Part shown: piece after piece, positions 6,536-13,547 of the stretch | How the letters are laid out: each line of letters begins with the position of its first letter | How positions within the stretch are numbered: the stretch's first letter is position 1 | NCBI GenBank assembly: GCA_900547975.1 | Contig: URIX01000044.1 | Span: forward strand, 1 to 14,701 | Length of the DNA: 14,701 bases | Source: an uncultured Eubacteriales bacterium | Lineage (GTDB): Bacteria; Bacillota; Clostridia; Christensenellales; CAG-917 | Direction of reading: 5' to 3' | Notes under the pieces: model-generated | What the model was told of the DNA's origin: nothing | The model's database searches: none | The model's input: only the letters and a program-made list of their open reading frames with translations | Translations under genes and position numbers: made by a program

Positions 6536-6582
6536 TATATAGAAATAAAGTTTGGCAACTTCGGTTGCAGAAGGAGTTATAT

Positions 6583-7392
6583 ATGAGCGATTGCACTCAC
6601 GATTGCGGTTCTTGCGGGAAAGACTGCTCGTCTAGAATTACGTTTGAAAAGCAAAATCCGCTTTCCGACGTGAAAAAAGTTATAGGCATCGTCAGCGGAA
6701 AGGGCGGCGTAGGCAAGTCGCTCGTCACGTCGTTGCTTGCCGTGGGCAAGGCAAGAGAGGGCAAAAACGTGGCGATTCTGGACGCGGACATCACGGGCCC
6801 GTCCATACCTCGCGCTTTCGGAATCAGAGGCACGGTCGAGGGCGACTCCAACGGAATTTATCCGCGCTTGAGCAATTCGGGCATAAAAATCGTTTCGTCC
6901 AACTTGCTTTTGGACGACGAAACCGACCCCGTGATATGGCGCGGTCCTGTCATTGCGGGTATGGTCAAGCAGTTCTGGACGGACGTTGTCTGGGACGACG
7001 TGGACTTTATGTTTGTGGATATGCCCCCGGGAACGGGCGACGTACCCCTTACGGTGTTTCAGTCCATCAAACTCGACGGCATAATCATCGTCACCTCGCC
7101 GCAAGACCTCGTGTCTATGATTGTCGAAAAAGCCGTGAAGATGGCAAACAAAATGAATATCCGCATTTACGGCGTCGTCGAAAATATGAGTTATATCGTA
7201 TGCCCCGATTGCGGAAAGCATATCGAGATCTTCGGTTCGGGCAAGGTTGACAAAGTAGCAAAGGATTTTGACCTCAAAGTGCTTGGCAAGTTGCCTATGG
7301 ACCAAAAAATTGCGTTTGCCGTAGACAACGGCGACGTTGAGATTTTGAGCACGGACGGACTCAAAGCCGCACTCGACGAGATTGAAAAATAG
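6583..7392 (+). CDS. Mrp/NBP35-family iron-sulfur carrier ATPase (ApbC-like)
   Basis: A 269-residue P-loop ATPase of the Mrp/ApbC/NBP35 family, which holds and delivers Fe-S clusters to apo-proteins in the cytoplasm. The deviant Walker A GKGGVGKS is at 39-46, DADITGPS at 67-74, and the Walker B-like FVDMPPGTGD at 144-153. C207 and C210 (CPDC) form the dimer-interface cluster site of the family. The N-terminus holds four cysteines (C4, C8, C11, C15), reminiscent of the extra N-terminal cluster of eukaryotic NBP35. There is no N-terminal DUF59 domain. The start at 6583 is set by AAGGAG six bases upstream; the 56 extra upstream codons have no family match. The next gene follows after 12 bp. Confidence 0.9.
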   Translation: MSDCTHDCGSCGKDCSSRITFEKQNPLSDVKKVIGIVSGKGGVGKSLVTSLLAVGKAREGKNVAILDADITGPSIPRAFGIRGTVEGDSNGIYPRLSNSGIKIVSSNLLLDDETDPVIWRGPVIAGMVKQFWTDVVWDDVDFMFVDMPPGTGDVPLTVFQSIKLDGIIIVTSPQDLVSMIVEKAVKMANKMNIRIYGVVENMSYIVCPDCGKHIEIFGSGKVDKVAKDFDLKVLGKLPMDQKIAFAVDNGDVEILSTDGLKAALDEIEK

Positions 7393-7404
7393 AATCAAAC
7401 TTTT

Positions 7405-7866
7405 ATGACAAGACGCGAATTAGCAGAATCAAACTTTGTGACAGGTTACAGTTGCGCGCAAGCGGTGGTCAAAGCCTTTGCGGACGTAACCGGTTTTGAC
7501 GGCGAACAGGCAATGCGCCTATGTTCGTCTTTCGGCGGCGGAATGGGAAGGCTTAGGGAAGTGTGCGGCGCGGTGAGCGGTATGTTCATCGTGGAAGGAC
7601 TTTTGGAAGGCTATTTCGACCCGACGGCAGAAAACGCGCAGTTGCAAAAAGCCGAACACTACAAGCGTATACAAGAACTCGCTCGCCGTTTCAAAGAGCG
7701 CAATACGTCCATAATATGTCGTGAGATTCTCGGCGCGAGAGCGACCACGAATCCCACGCCCGACGAGCGCACGCCCGAGTATTACAAGACAAGACCTTGT
7801 GCCAGAATGTGCGGTGACGCCGCCGAGATTCTCGAAGCGTTCCTCAAAGAACGGAATATAATTTGA
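7405..7866 (+). CDS. C_GCAxxG_C_C family redox protein
   Basis: A 153-residue cysteine-rich protein of the C_GCAxxG_C_C family, a putative redox-active group common in anaerobic Bacillota and with no established biochemical role. The family pattern is complete: C17 (YSCAQAV), CGAVSG with C54, C105 (IICREILG), and C132/C136 (CARMCG) near the C-terminus. A GGGMG turn lies at 44-48. No signal peptide or membrane segment is visible, so it should be cytoplasmic. It follows the Fe-S carrier gene by 12 bp and has no good ribosome site of its own, which suggests translation coupled to the upstream gene. Metal or Fe-S binding is an inference from the cysteines and context. Confidence 0.88.
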   Translation: MTRRELAESNFVTGYSCAQAVVKAFADVTGFDGEQAMRLCSSFGGGMGRLREVCGAVSGMFIVEGLLEGYFDPTAENAQLQKAEHYKRIQELARRFKERNTSIICREILGARATTNPTPDERTPEYYKTRPCARMCGDAAEILEAFLKERNII

Positions 7867-7875
7867 CGACAGAAA

Positions 7876-7914
7876 CAAGCGTTTATTGTTACAAAACCGA
7901 CATATAAACGCTTG
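7876..7914. repeat. Perfect 11-bp inverted repeat before the MGMT-like gene
   Basis: caagcgtttat (7876-7886) and ataaacgcttg (7904-7914) pair perfectly around 17 nt. A shorter pair, tattgtt (7884-7890) with aacaata (7923-7929), overlaps the first and would exclude it. No T-run follows, so it is not a standard terminator. It may be an operator or an RNA element between the two genes. Confidence 0.5.
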
Positions 7915-7934
7915 ATTGTGCAAACAATAGGGTT

Positions 7935-8243
7935 ATGAGTTTTTACGACGTAGTGTACGAACAAGTCAAAAAGATACCGCACGGCAAGGTTGCGACGTAC
8001 GGACAAATCGCGTGTTTGTGCGGTTCGCCTCGCGCTTCGCGTGCTGTCGGATATGCGTTGCATTTCAACCCCGACCCCGAGCATATTCCGTGTTTCAGAG
8101 TGGTCAATCGTTTCGGCAGATGTGCGCCTGCGTTCGCGTTCGGCGGACCCGACGTGCAAGCGAATCTTCTTCGCGCCGATGGTGTGGAAGTGGACGAAGA
8201 CGGCTACGTCGATTTGTCAAAATATCTTTGGGACGGGGAATAA
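7935..8243 (+). CDS. MGMT-family protein (alkyltransferase-like)
   Basis: A 102-residue protein with the DNA-binding domain of O6-alkylguanine-DNA alkyltransferases and no N-terminal domain, the size of alkyltransferase-like proteins. GKVATYGQIA (17-26) and RASRAVGYAL (33-42, with the arginine-finger region) are typical. The active-site motif reads IPCFRVVN: the acceptor cysteine C53 is present, but the histidine that normally follows it (PCHRV) is phenylalanine, F54. In true alkyltransferase-like proteins it is the cysteine that is replaced. Activity is therefore uncertain; it could be a damage sensor or a weakened alkyltransferase. Only AGGG two bases before ATG serves as a ribosome site, so initiation is weak or coupled. 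A terminator follows. Confidence 0.85.
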   Translation: MSFYDVVYEQVKKIPHGKVATYGQIACLCGSPRASRAVGYALHFNPDPEHIPCFRVVNRFGRCAPAFAFGGPDVQANLLRADGVEVDEDGYVDLSKYLWDGE

Positions 8244-8287
8244 AAACGAATCGTTTTAAGTTGTTATCGCATATAAAAAGCATATGA

Positions 8288-8312
8288 AAAACCGCCGATT
8301 TTCGGCGGTTTT
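8288..8312. terminator. Bidirectional intrinsic terminator
   Basis: An 11-bp perfect stem (8288-8298 with 8302-8312) with a 3-nt loop. The stem carries A-runs on its left and T-runs on its right, so it can end transcription both of the mrp cluster (+) and of phosphoglucomutase (-), which converge here. Confidence 0.85.
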
Positions 8313-8397
8313 CCGTTGATTTTTTCGATGTTATTTTTTGATTTTTCGTTGAATTTCAGTTGTATTTTAATTTGCGCAAACGTCGGGATATGAAAGT

Positions 8398-10140
8398 TTA
8401 CTTTACCGAATTTTCCATATAGGCGAGGTAGGCTTCCGCTTTTGCGGTGGCGGCAGACTCGTTCGATTTGCTCGTCGCAACGTAGAATTTGAGTTTGGGT
8501 TCAGTGCCGCTCGGACGTACGCAAATCCAATCGCCGTTTTCAAGGTTAAGTTTGAAAGCGTTGGTTTTGGGAAGGGTGATGTCCTCGACTTTGCCGTCCG
8601 CATAGGTCTTTTTGCGCGTTACGAAGTCGCTTTGCGCAAGCACTTTCGTGCCGTCGATTTCGTCGAAGCGAGTCGAGCGGATTTGCGCCATAATATCGGC
8701 CATTTTTTGCATTCCGTCAAGTCCGCCGAAGGTTATCGAACGCGCTTTCTCGACGTAGTAGCCGAATTGTTTGTAGATGTCTTGCAATACGTCGTAAACG
8801 CGTTTGCCGACAGAGTCGAAGTAGCACACCATTTCGGCAAACATCATACTTGCAACGACCGCGTCCTTGTCGCGTGCGTGAGTACCTACCAATGAGCCGT
8901 AACTTTCTTCAAATCCGAAAAGGTAGGTATATTCGCCGCTTTGTTCCCATTCCTTGATTTTTTCGCCGATAAACTTGAATCCGGTCAGCACGTCGAAAGT
9001 GGTTACGCCGTAACTCGTTGCCAAAGCGCGAGCAAGTTCGGTTGTGACGATGGTTTTGACAAGCGCGCCGTTTTTGGGCATAGTGCCGGTTTCTTTTTTG
9101 CGAAGGAAGATGTAGTTTGCAAGAAGCACGCCGATTTGATTGCCGTTGAGCAACACGAATTTGCCCTCGTCGTTGCGAATTGCAATGCCCATTCTGTCCG
9201 CGTCGGGGTCTGTTCCGATGACGACGTCGCTTTCGATTTTATCGGCAAGTTCAACGCCGAGTCGCAATGTGTCCGCTTCTTCGGGGTTGGGTACGCGCAC
9301 GGTTGAAAACTCTGTGTCGGGCCATGCCTGTTCTTTGACGACATTGACGGTGATGCCCATCCTCGAAAGAATTTTTGTGACGGGAACATAGCCGCTGCCG
9401 TGAACGGGTGTGTAGACGATTTTGACGTTTTTTCCGAATTTGTCAACTGCTTCGGGAGAGAGCGAAAGTTTGCTTATGACGTCGTAATAAGCGTGGTCAA
9501 CGCTCTCGCCTATCACGGTGATGTGAGGATGAACCTTTTGGTTGTCAAGTCCTTTTATGTTGTCTGCCGTGAGGTTGACGTCAACCTCGTTTATGCCGAA
9601 ATAAGGGGCTTTATTGATGAATTCAACCACTTTATCTGTCGATTCGGGTGACATCTGCGCTCCGTCTTCACCGTAAACCTTGTATCCGTTGTAGATTTTG
9701 GGGTTGTGAGAAGCGGTGATCATCACGCCTGCTATCGCGCCCAAATGGCGGATTGCAAAAGAGCACATCGGCACGGGGTGAACGGTGTCGAACAAGAATG
9801 CGTTTATGCCGTTTGCGGCAAGCACTTTTGCAACCTTGATTGCAAATTCGCTTGAAAAACGACGAGTGTCATAGGATATGACAACGCCTCTTTCCATCGC
9901 CTTTGCTCCCAGAGTTTTTATGTAGCGAGCAAGACCTTGCGTTGCGCGTTTGACGGTGAACACGTTCATGCGATTTGTTCCCAAATCAAGCACTCCGCGC
10001 ATGCCTGCCGTGCCGAATTGCAGCGGGCAGTAGAACATTTCCTTTTTTTCTTCTTGCGTCAGAGAGGCAAGGCGAGCCTTGTCGGCATCCGTCAATTCGC
10101 TTGACGCGAGCCATTGCAGAAAGGTCTTTTCAAAATCCAT
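8398..10140 (-). CDS. Phosphoglucomutase / phosphomannomutase (alpha-D-phosphohexomutase)
   Basis: A 580-residue cytoplasmic enzyme that interconverts hexose 1- and 6-phosphates, feeding glycogen, wall and polysaccharide precursor synthesis. All four family signatures are present: TASHNP with the phosphorylated serine S144, the Mg-binding loop DPDADR at 311-316, the sugar-binding GFEESYG at 409-415, and the phosphate-binding RPSGTEPKLKFY at 542-553. Length and the N-terminal FGTAGMRG fit the Bacillota PgcA-type mutases that also include phosphopentomutases, so glucose versus mannose or pentose preference is not settled. AGGAG lies nine bases before the ATG. It has its own consensus promoter, which overlaps the end of the upstream vanW-like gene. 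Confidence 0.93.
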   Translation of the reverse strand: MDFEKTFLQWLASSELTDADKARLASLTQEEKKEMFYCPLQFGTAGMRGVLDLGTNRMNVFTVKRATQGLARYIKTLGAKAMERGVVISYDTRRFSSEFAIKVAKVLAANGINAFLFDTVHPVPMCSFAIRHLGAIAGVMITASHNPKIYNGYKVYGEDGAQMSPESTDKVVEFINKAPYFGINEVDVNLTADNIKGLDNQKVHPHITVIGESVDHAYYDVISKLSLSPEAVDKFGKNVKIVYTPVHGSGYVPVTKILSRMGITVNVVKEQAWPDTEFSTVRVPNPEEADTLRLGVELADKIESDVVIGTDPDADRMGIAIRNDEGKFVLLNGNQIGVLLANYIFLRKKETGTMPKNGALVKTIVTTELARALATSYGVTTFDVLTGFKFIGEKIKEWEQSGEYTYLFGFEESYGSLVGTHARDKDAVVASMMFAEMVCYFDSVGKRVYDVLQDIYKQFGYYVEKARSITFGGLDGMQKMADIMAQIRSTRFDEIDGTKVLAQSDFVTRKKTYADGKVEDITLPKTNAFKLNLENGDWICVRPSGTEPKLKFYVATSKSNESAATAKAEAYLAYMENSVK

Positions 10141-10168
10141 ACCCTTAAACTCCTATTTTGATGATTGA

Positions 10169-10198
10169 ATTATACTGCCATCAGGGTGCGTCTGTCAA
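10169..10198 (-). promoter_or_regulatory. Consensus sigma-A promoter of phosphoglucomutase
   Basis: On the minus strand a perfect TTGACA (10193-10198) and a perfect TATAAT (10169-10174) are 18 bp apart. The -35 box lies inside the last codons of the vanW-like gene, encoding its Leu-Thr near the C-terminus. The start point would be near 10162, with a leader of about 21 nt that includes the AGGAG. Confidence 0.8.
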
Positions 10199-11017
10199 TG
10201 GTGATGTTTTTGTTCCTTTGAGAATAATGCGTTTTTGGGGCGCGTAGTTGTCCGAGCGCACGAGCACGGATTTTGCGAGTTTTCCGTTTTGGTAGTAGTC
10301 GAGCCAACCTTGCGATTTGAGCCCTTCTTTGCCGTAGGTGTCTATTAACTCTTTGCCTTGTTCGAGGGTGTCGTCGTCGCGGTATTCCACCTCGAAAGGT
10401 ATCGAGCCGAGAGTCATAGACCTGCGTTTTATGTCGAATTTGCCTATGCCGTAAATTTCTGTGCGAAGGTACTTTCCGTTTGCGTTCATACGTAAGGTTA
10501 TAGGCGCGCAAAGCGTGTTGACGAATCTCAAATCGCTTGCGCTCGACACCATAGCGTCAAAACTCGGAGCGACGTAACTTACGGGCAGAGAGTGCGCCCT
10601 TACGCAAGTTATCGCAAGGTTTGCGAGCAAAGCGCAGTTGTAGAGAGTGCTCGACACCTGACATACGCCGCCGCCCACGCCCTCGACGAAATCGCCGTCC
10701 TGAATGACGTATGCGGTTTTGAATCCGTTTTCAACCGTGCGTTTTCCCACGACGTCGTTGAAAGAAAACTCGTCTTCGGGATAAAGCACGAACCCGTCTA
10801 TTTTGCGAGCCGCAAGGGCTATGTTGTCTTTTCTGTTCTGCTTGCTGTCGCCGTAGTACGTAGAAAAATGCGCGATGAGCCTATACGCCTCGTTTTCCTC
10901 GTCGATTGCAAAAACTTTGTCGGGCATACGTAGTCCCCCTATTGTTATCGTGGCGCAAAAGGCAAGTATGAAACAAACCGCCGCCGCGCTTGTTATTCGT
11001 TTGGCTTTCATACGCAT
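10181..11017 (-). CDS. VanW family protein with C-terminal G5-like domain
   Basis: A 278-residue envelope protein. Residues 9-29 form a hydrophobic signal or anchor after a basic start, so the rest should face outward. The VanW core is marked by GGGVCQVSSTLYN at 115-127. The C-terminal 207-270 has the G5-like pattern of repeated glycines with NGK and ending in ILKGTK; G5 domains are thought to bind cell-wall sugars. VanW is named from a vancomycin-resistance cluster but is widespread and of unknown function; no other van genes are here. The start is uncertain: ATG at 11017 and a second at 11011 both lie over a 17-bp palindrome, and neither has a Shine-Dalgarno. It ends 40 bp before phosphoglucomutase on the same strand. 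Confidence 0.88.
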   Translation of the reverse strand: MRMKAKRITSAAAVCFILAFCATITIGGLRMPDKVFAIDEENEAYRLIAHFSTYYGDSKQNRKDNIALAARKIDGFVLYPEDEFSFNDVVGKRTVENGFKTAYVIQDGDFVEGVGGGVCQVSSTLYNCALLANLAITCVRAHSLPVSYVAPSFDAMVSSASDLRFVNTLCAPITLRMNANGKYLRTEIYGIGKFDIKRRSMTLGSIPFEVEYRDDDTLEQGKELIDTYGKEGLKSQGWLDYYQNGKLAKSVLVRSDNYAPQKRIILKGTKTSPLTDAP

Positions 11018-11027
11018 AGTATGCGTA
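11011..11027. promoter_or_regulatory. 17-bp palindrome over the vanW-like start codon
   Basis: tacgcata (11011-11018), a central g, and tatgcgta (11020-11027) form a perfect odd palindrome. It covers both candidate start codons of the vanW-like gene and lies in the divergent region shared with the ZIP transporter. It has the shape of a dimeric repressor site; no factor can be named. Confidence 0.4.
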
Positions 11028-11074
11028 ATCCATTGAAAAAGAGTCGGATTTCGGCGAAATTTTGCGTGTAATAG

Positions 11075-11104
11075 TTGTGCAAAATATTTTATATAGTGTA
11101 TACT
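11075..11104 (+). promoter_or_regulatory. Candidate promoter of the ZIP transporter
   Basis: TTGTGC (11075-11080) and TATACT (11099-11104) with an 18-bp spacer. The start point would be near 11111, with a leader of about 15 nt containing a GA-rich stretch (GAGAGAGA) before ATG. Confidence 0.5.
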
Positions 11105-11125
11105 GGTGCGCAGAGAGAGAATGAT

Positions 11126-11983
11126 ATGAATACTTTAATTTTGGTTTTGTCGCTTGTCGCGGGTGTTTTAGGAACGGGGCTGGGCGGCGTTATAGGAGTG
11201 TTGCTCAAAAACAGGGGCAACAAGATTATGGGCAGAGTTTTGAGTTTCGCCGGCGGCGTTATGGTCGGCGTCGTGACGTTCGAGATGTTGCCCGAAGCGG
11301 TTTCCTATTCGACAATCGAAAACTCGATAGAGCAGTCGGGCATACTTATCGCCGTTTCCGCGCTCGTTGTGGGTATGTTGGTCATATACGGACTCAACAA
11401 ACTTTTGGACGTTATAGAAAATATGCGCGAAACGCACAGAAGCATCGAGGAATTGCACCACGAAACGAAAGTTATCGAGGCAAACGACGCTTTGATTTCG
11501 GACGGCACGAAGACAGTCAAAACGCAGGAAGTGGACAAAAAATCCTTGCTCAAAGCGGGCGTGATTATGCTGTTGGCAATCGCGCTTCACAATCTGCCCG
11601 AGGGTATGGCAATCGGCGCGACGGGAGCAGGTAACACGCAAACCGGCATACTTATCGCAATCATAATCGCAGTGCATAATATCCCCGAAGGTATGGCCAT
11701 TTCCGCACCTTTGGCAAGCGGCGGCGTGAAGGGGTGGAAAACCGTTCTTCTCACCGCTTTGGCAGGCGCGGCAACCGTGCTGGGCGCAGTGATAGGGCTT
11801 GCGGTGGGCGGCATAAGCAAACTCGCAAGCGGAATTTGTATGGGGCTTGCGGGCGGCGCAATGCTGTACGTCACCTTCTGCGAGATTTTGCCGCAATCCA
11901 TACTTATGGAAGAAGGCAGAGTGCCTGCCGTAAGTATGCTCGTGGGTATAATTTGTTCGATGATTTTCGTTTTTGCTTTTTAA
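11126..11983 (+). CDS. ZIP family divalent metal transporter (ZupT-like)
   Basis: A 285-residue inner-membrane transporter of the ZIP family, which brings zinc, iron or manganese into the cell. Eight hydrophobic segments are arranged as three, then a charged hydrophilic loop (about 97-140, with HH at 111-112), then five. The paired metal-site motifs are HNLPEGMAIG (H155, N156, E159) in segment 4 and HNIPEGMAIS (H184, N185, E188) in segment 5, as in ZupT and GufA-type proteins. The frame opens 17 codons earlier, but that part has no ribosome site and would sit upstream of the predicted transcription start, so 11126 is preferred. It is divergent from the vanW-like gene. I recognise no Zur or Fur site. 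Confidence 0.92.
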   Translation: MNTLILVLSLVAGVLGTGLGGVIGVLLKNRGNKIMGRVLSFAGGVMVGVVTFEMLPEAVSYSTIENSIEQSGILIAVSALVVGMLVIYGLNKLLDVIENMRETHRSIEELHHETKVIEANDALISDGTKTVKTQEVDKKSLLKAGVIMLLAIALHNLPEGMAIGATGAGNTQTGILIAIIIAVHNIPEGMAISAPLASGGVKGWKTVLLTALAGAATVLGAVIGLAVGGISKLASGICMGLAGGAMLYVTFCEILPQSILMEEGRVPAVSMLVGIICSMIFVFAF

Positions 11984-12029
11984 TGAAAATTTATTTCATA
12001 AAATCGGCCGTTTAGCGTCAAAGTCGTGT

Positions 12030-12035
12030 TACAAT
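12030..12035 (+). promoter_or_regulatory. Extended -10 box of the biotin operon, possibly leaderless
   Basis: TGT followed by TACAAT (12030-12035) is an extended -10 element lying seven bases before the birA ATG at 12043, which would place the transcript start at the start codon. No Shine-Dalgarno precedes the ATG, and the -35 region (GCCGTT) is poor. Confidence 0.45.
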
Positions 12036-12042
12036 TTGGTCG

Positions 12043-12816
12043 ATGAAAAAAGCCGTGACAAAAAACGGAATATGCAAATATCTTACCTCGCCGTTCGACG
12101 TCGAGGTTTTTGCCACGCTAAAATCCTCGAATCTCACCGCAAAAGACGAGATAAAGGAAACAAAAAAATCTAATTTTGTCGTCGTTGCAAGAGAGCAGAC
12201 GGGCGGCAGAGGCAGATTCGAGCGCAAATTCTTTTCGCCAAAGGACTGCGGTGCGTATTTCAGCGCGGTCGCGGACGTAGACGAAGAAAAGTTGGAATAT
12301 ATCACCCCTCTTTGCGCCGTTGCGACGGCAAACGCAATTTGCGATATTTGCGGCAAAAACGCGCAGATAAAGTGGGTAAACGACGTGTTTGTTGACGGCA
12401 AAAAGTGCGTGGGGATACTCTGCGAGGCGGTTGCGAGCGAGATTTCGTCAAATATCGACAGAGTGGTTATGGGCATAGGCATAAACCTTTTCGAGCCTAA
12501 GGGCGGATTCGACCAAAGCGTAAAAGACAGGATAGGAATCGTGGGCGAGGGCGTTTTCGACGTCGGAAACAGAATTATCGCCAAAACCCTCGACAATATA
12601 TACGAATTGCTTTCAAATTTCGACAAGCAGAGGATAGCGGACGAGTACAGGCGGCGTTCTATGCTTATCGGCAAAACCGTGACCGTATGCAAAGTCGAAA
12701 AAGAGGATAAGACGGCGAAAGTTTGCGATATAGACGAAAAATGCAGACTTGTGGTTGAGTATCGAGGCGGGCAAATAGAAACGCTCGATTCGGGCGAGGT
12801 GAGAATAAAATGGTAA
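12043..12816 (+). CDS. birA: Biotin-[biotin carboxyl carrier] protein ligase, monofunctional
   Basis: A 257-residue cytoplasmic ligase that makes biotinyl-AMP and attaches biotin to carboxylase carrier lysines. The biotin/ATP loop is GRGRFERKF at 55-63 (family GRGRxGRxW-like, here ending in Phe). KWVND at 110-114 with the catalytic lysine K110, VGILCE at 123-128 and GIGINL at 144-149 complete the active site. The C-terminal SH3-like part is about 208-257. There is no N-terminal helix-turn-helix, so unlike bifunctional BirA it should not repress transcription itself. It overlaps bioY by seven bases. No ribosome site is visible; see the -10 box just upstream. Confidence 0.92.
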   Translation: MKKAVTKNGICKYLTSPFDVEVFATLKSSNLTAKDEIKETKKSNFVVVAREQTGGRGRFERKFFSPKDCGAYFSAVADVDEEKLEYITPLCAVATANAICDICGKNAQIKWVNDVFVDGKKCVGILCEAVASEISSNIDRVVMGIGINLFEPKGGFDQSVKDRIGIVGEGVFDVGNRIIAKTLDNIYELLSNFDKQRIADEYRRRSMLIGKTVTVCKVEKEDKTAKVCDIDEKCRLVVEYRGGQIETLDSGEVRIKW

Positions 12817-13457
12817 AATCGCAAAAAATACAATCCAAATCGAGCAAAACAGCCGTGTCGAGAACGTTGCGTATAGTGCGTATAGCGGTGTTTGTCGCGC
12901 TTATAATCGTGGGCGCGTTCGTCAAATTCCCCATAGGAATCGTGCCCGTGTCTATGCAGTTTGCGTTTTGTATGTTCGCATCTCTTATGCTCGGCGGACT
13001 CGACTCGTTCGCGTGCGTTGCGATATACATCGTTATGGGACTTATAGGCATACCCGTGTTTTCGGCAGGCGGCGGATTCGCGTACGTTTTGCAACCGACG
13101 TTCGGGTATATTCTCGGATTTTTGATTGCCGCGCCCGTCGGCGGATTCGTGGCGAGAGGTCTTAAAAACGACGCGCGCCTGAATATTTTTCGTCTTTTGC
13201 TCGGCGCGTTCTGCTCACTCGCAATCGTGTATACGGTGGGTGTGTTTTATATGTATCTTATGCTCAACTACTACGTCGGGACTGCGATGTCTATGTCAAA
13301 GGCGTGGATGGCGGGTTGCGCCGTGTTTTTGCCCACAGATTGCAGTTGGTGCGTGGTCGGCTCGCTCGTGACGTACGCCGTGCTTAAACGCTACAATCCT
13401 CGGCTTACGGTGAAAAAAGGTTACGAGTCGCAACCCTATGTTCGCGAAATCGACTGA
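12810..13457 (+). CDS. bioY: BioY biotin transporter, substrate-binding S component
   Basis: A 215-residue membrane protein with about six hydrophobic segments, the biotin-specific S component of an energy-coupling-factor transporter. The BioY signature is visible as GLIGIPVFSAGGGF followed by QPTFGYILGF (77-104). The EcfA and EcfT energising module is not in this window and must be shared from elsewhere, or BioY acts alone as some do. The start is set by GAGGTGAG eight bases upstream, inside birA; the overlap implies coupled translation. With birA it forms an uptake-and-attachment pair, and no biotin synthesis gene is here, consistent with dependence on external biotin. Confidence 0.92.
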   Translation: MVKSQKIQSKSSKTAVSRTLRIVRIAVFVALIIVGAFVKFPIGIVPVSMQFAFCMFASLMLGGLDSFACVAIYIVMGLIGIPVFSAGGGFAYVLQPTFGYILGFLIAAPVGGFVARGLKNDARLNIFRLLLGAFCSLAIVYTVGVFYMYLMLNYYVGTAMSMSKAWMAGCAVFLPTDCSWCVVGSLVTYAVLKRYNPRLTVKKGYESQPYVREID

Positions 13458-13487
13458 TTTTTTTGTGGTATTTGCCGCTTTTTCGTA

Positions 13488-13516
13488 TTGAATTGACGAG
13501 ATAAATATGTTAAAAT
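13488..13516 (+). promoter_or_regulatory. Promoter of the DUF2804 gene
   Basis: TTGAAT (13488-13493) and TAAAAT (13511-13516) with a 17-bp spacer; leader of about 24 nt ending in AGGGG (13537-13541) six bases before ATG. Confidence 0.6.
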
Positions 13517-13547
13517 ACTCTTACAATAATATTTATAGGGGTATATT

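Noticed and set aside
6393..6582. N-terminal extensions of rubrerythrin (32 codons) and of the Mrp ATPase (56 codons)
   Set aside because: Strong AGGAG sites and the family N-termini place the starts at 6392 and 6583; the extensions overlap each other in the divergent promoter region.
10181..11017. Part of a vancomycin-resistance cluster
   Set aside because: VanW-family proteins are common in Bacillota, and no vanA, vanH, vanX or regulatory genes are present.
11984..12000. Hairpin atgaaa/tttcat after the ZIP gene
   Set aside because: A 6-bp AT-only stem without a T-run; not a terminator.
13448..13466. Terminator after bioY
   Set aside because: Only a 5-bp AT-rich stem (aaatc/gattt) precedes the T-run; too weak to call.
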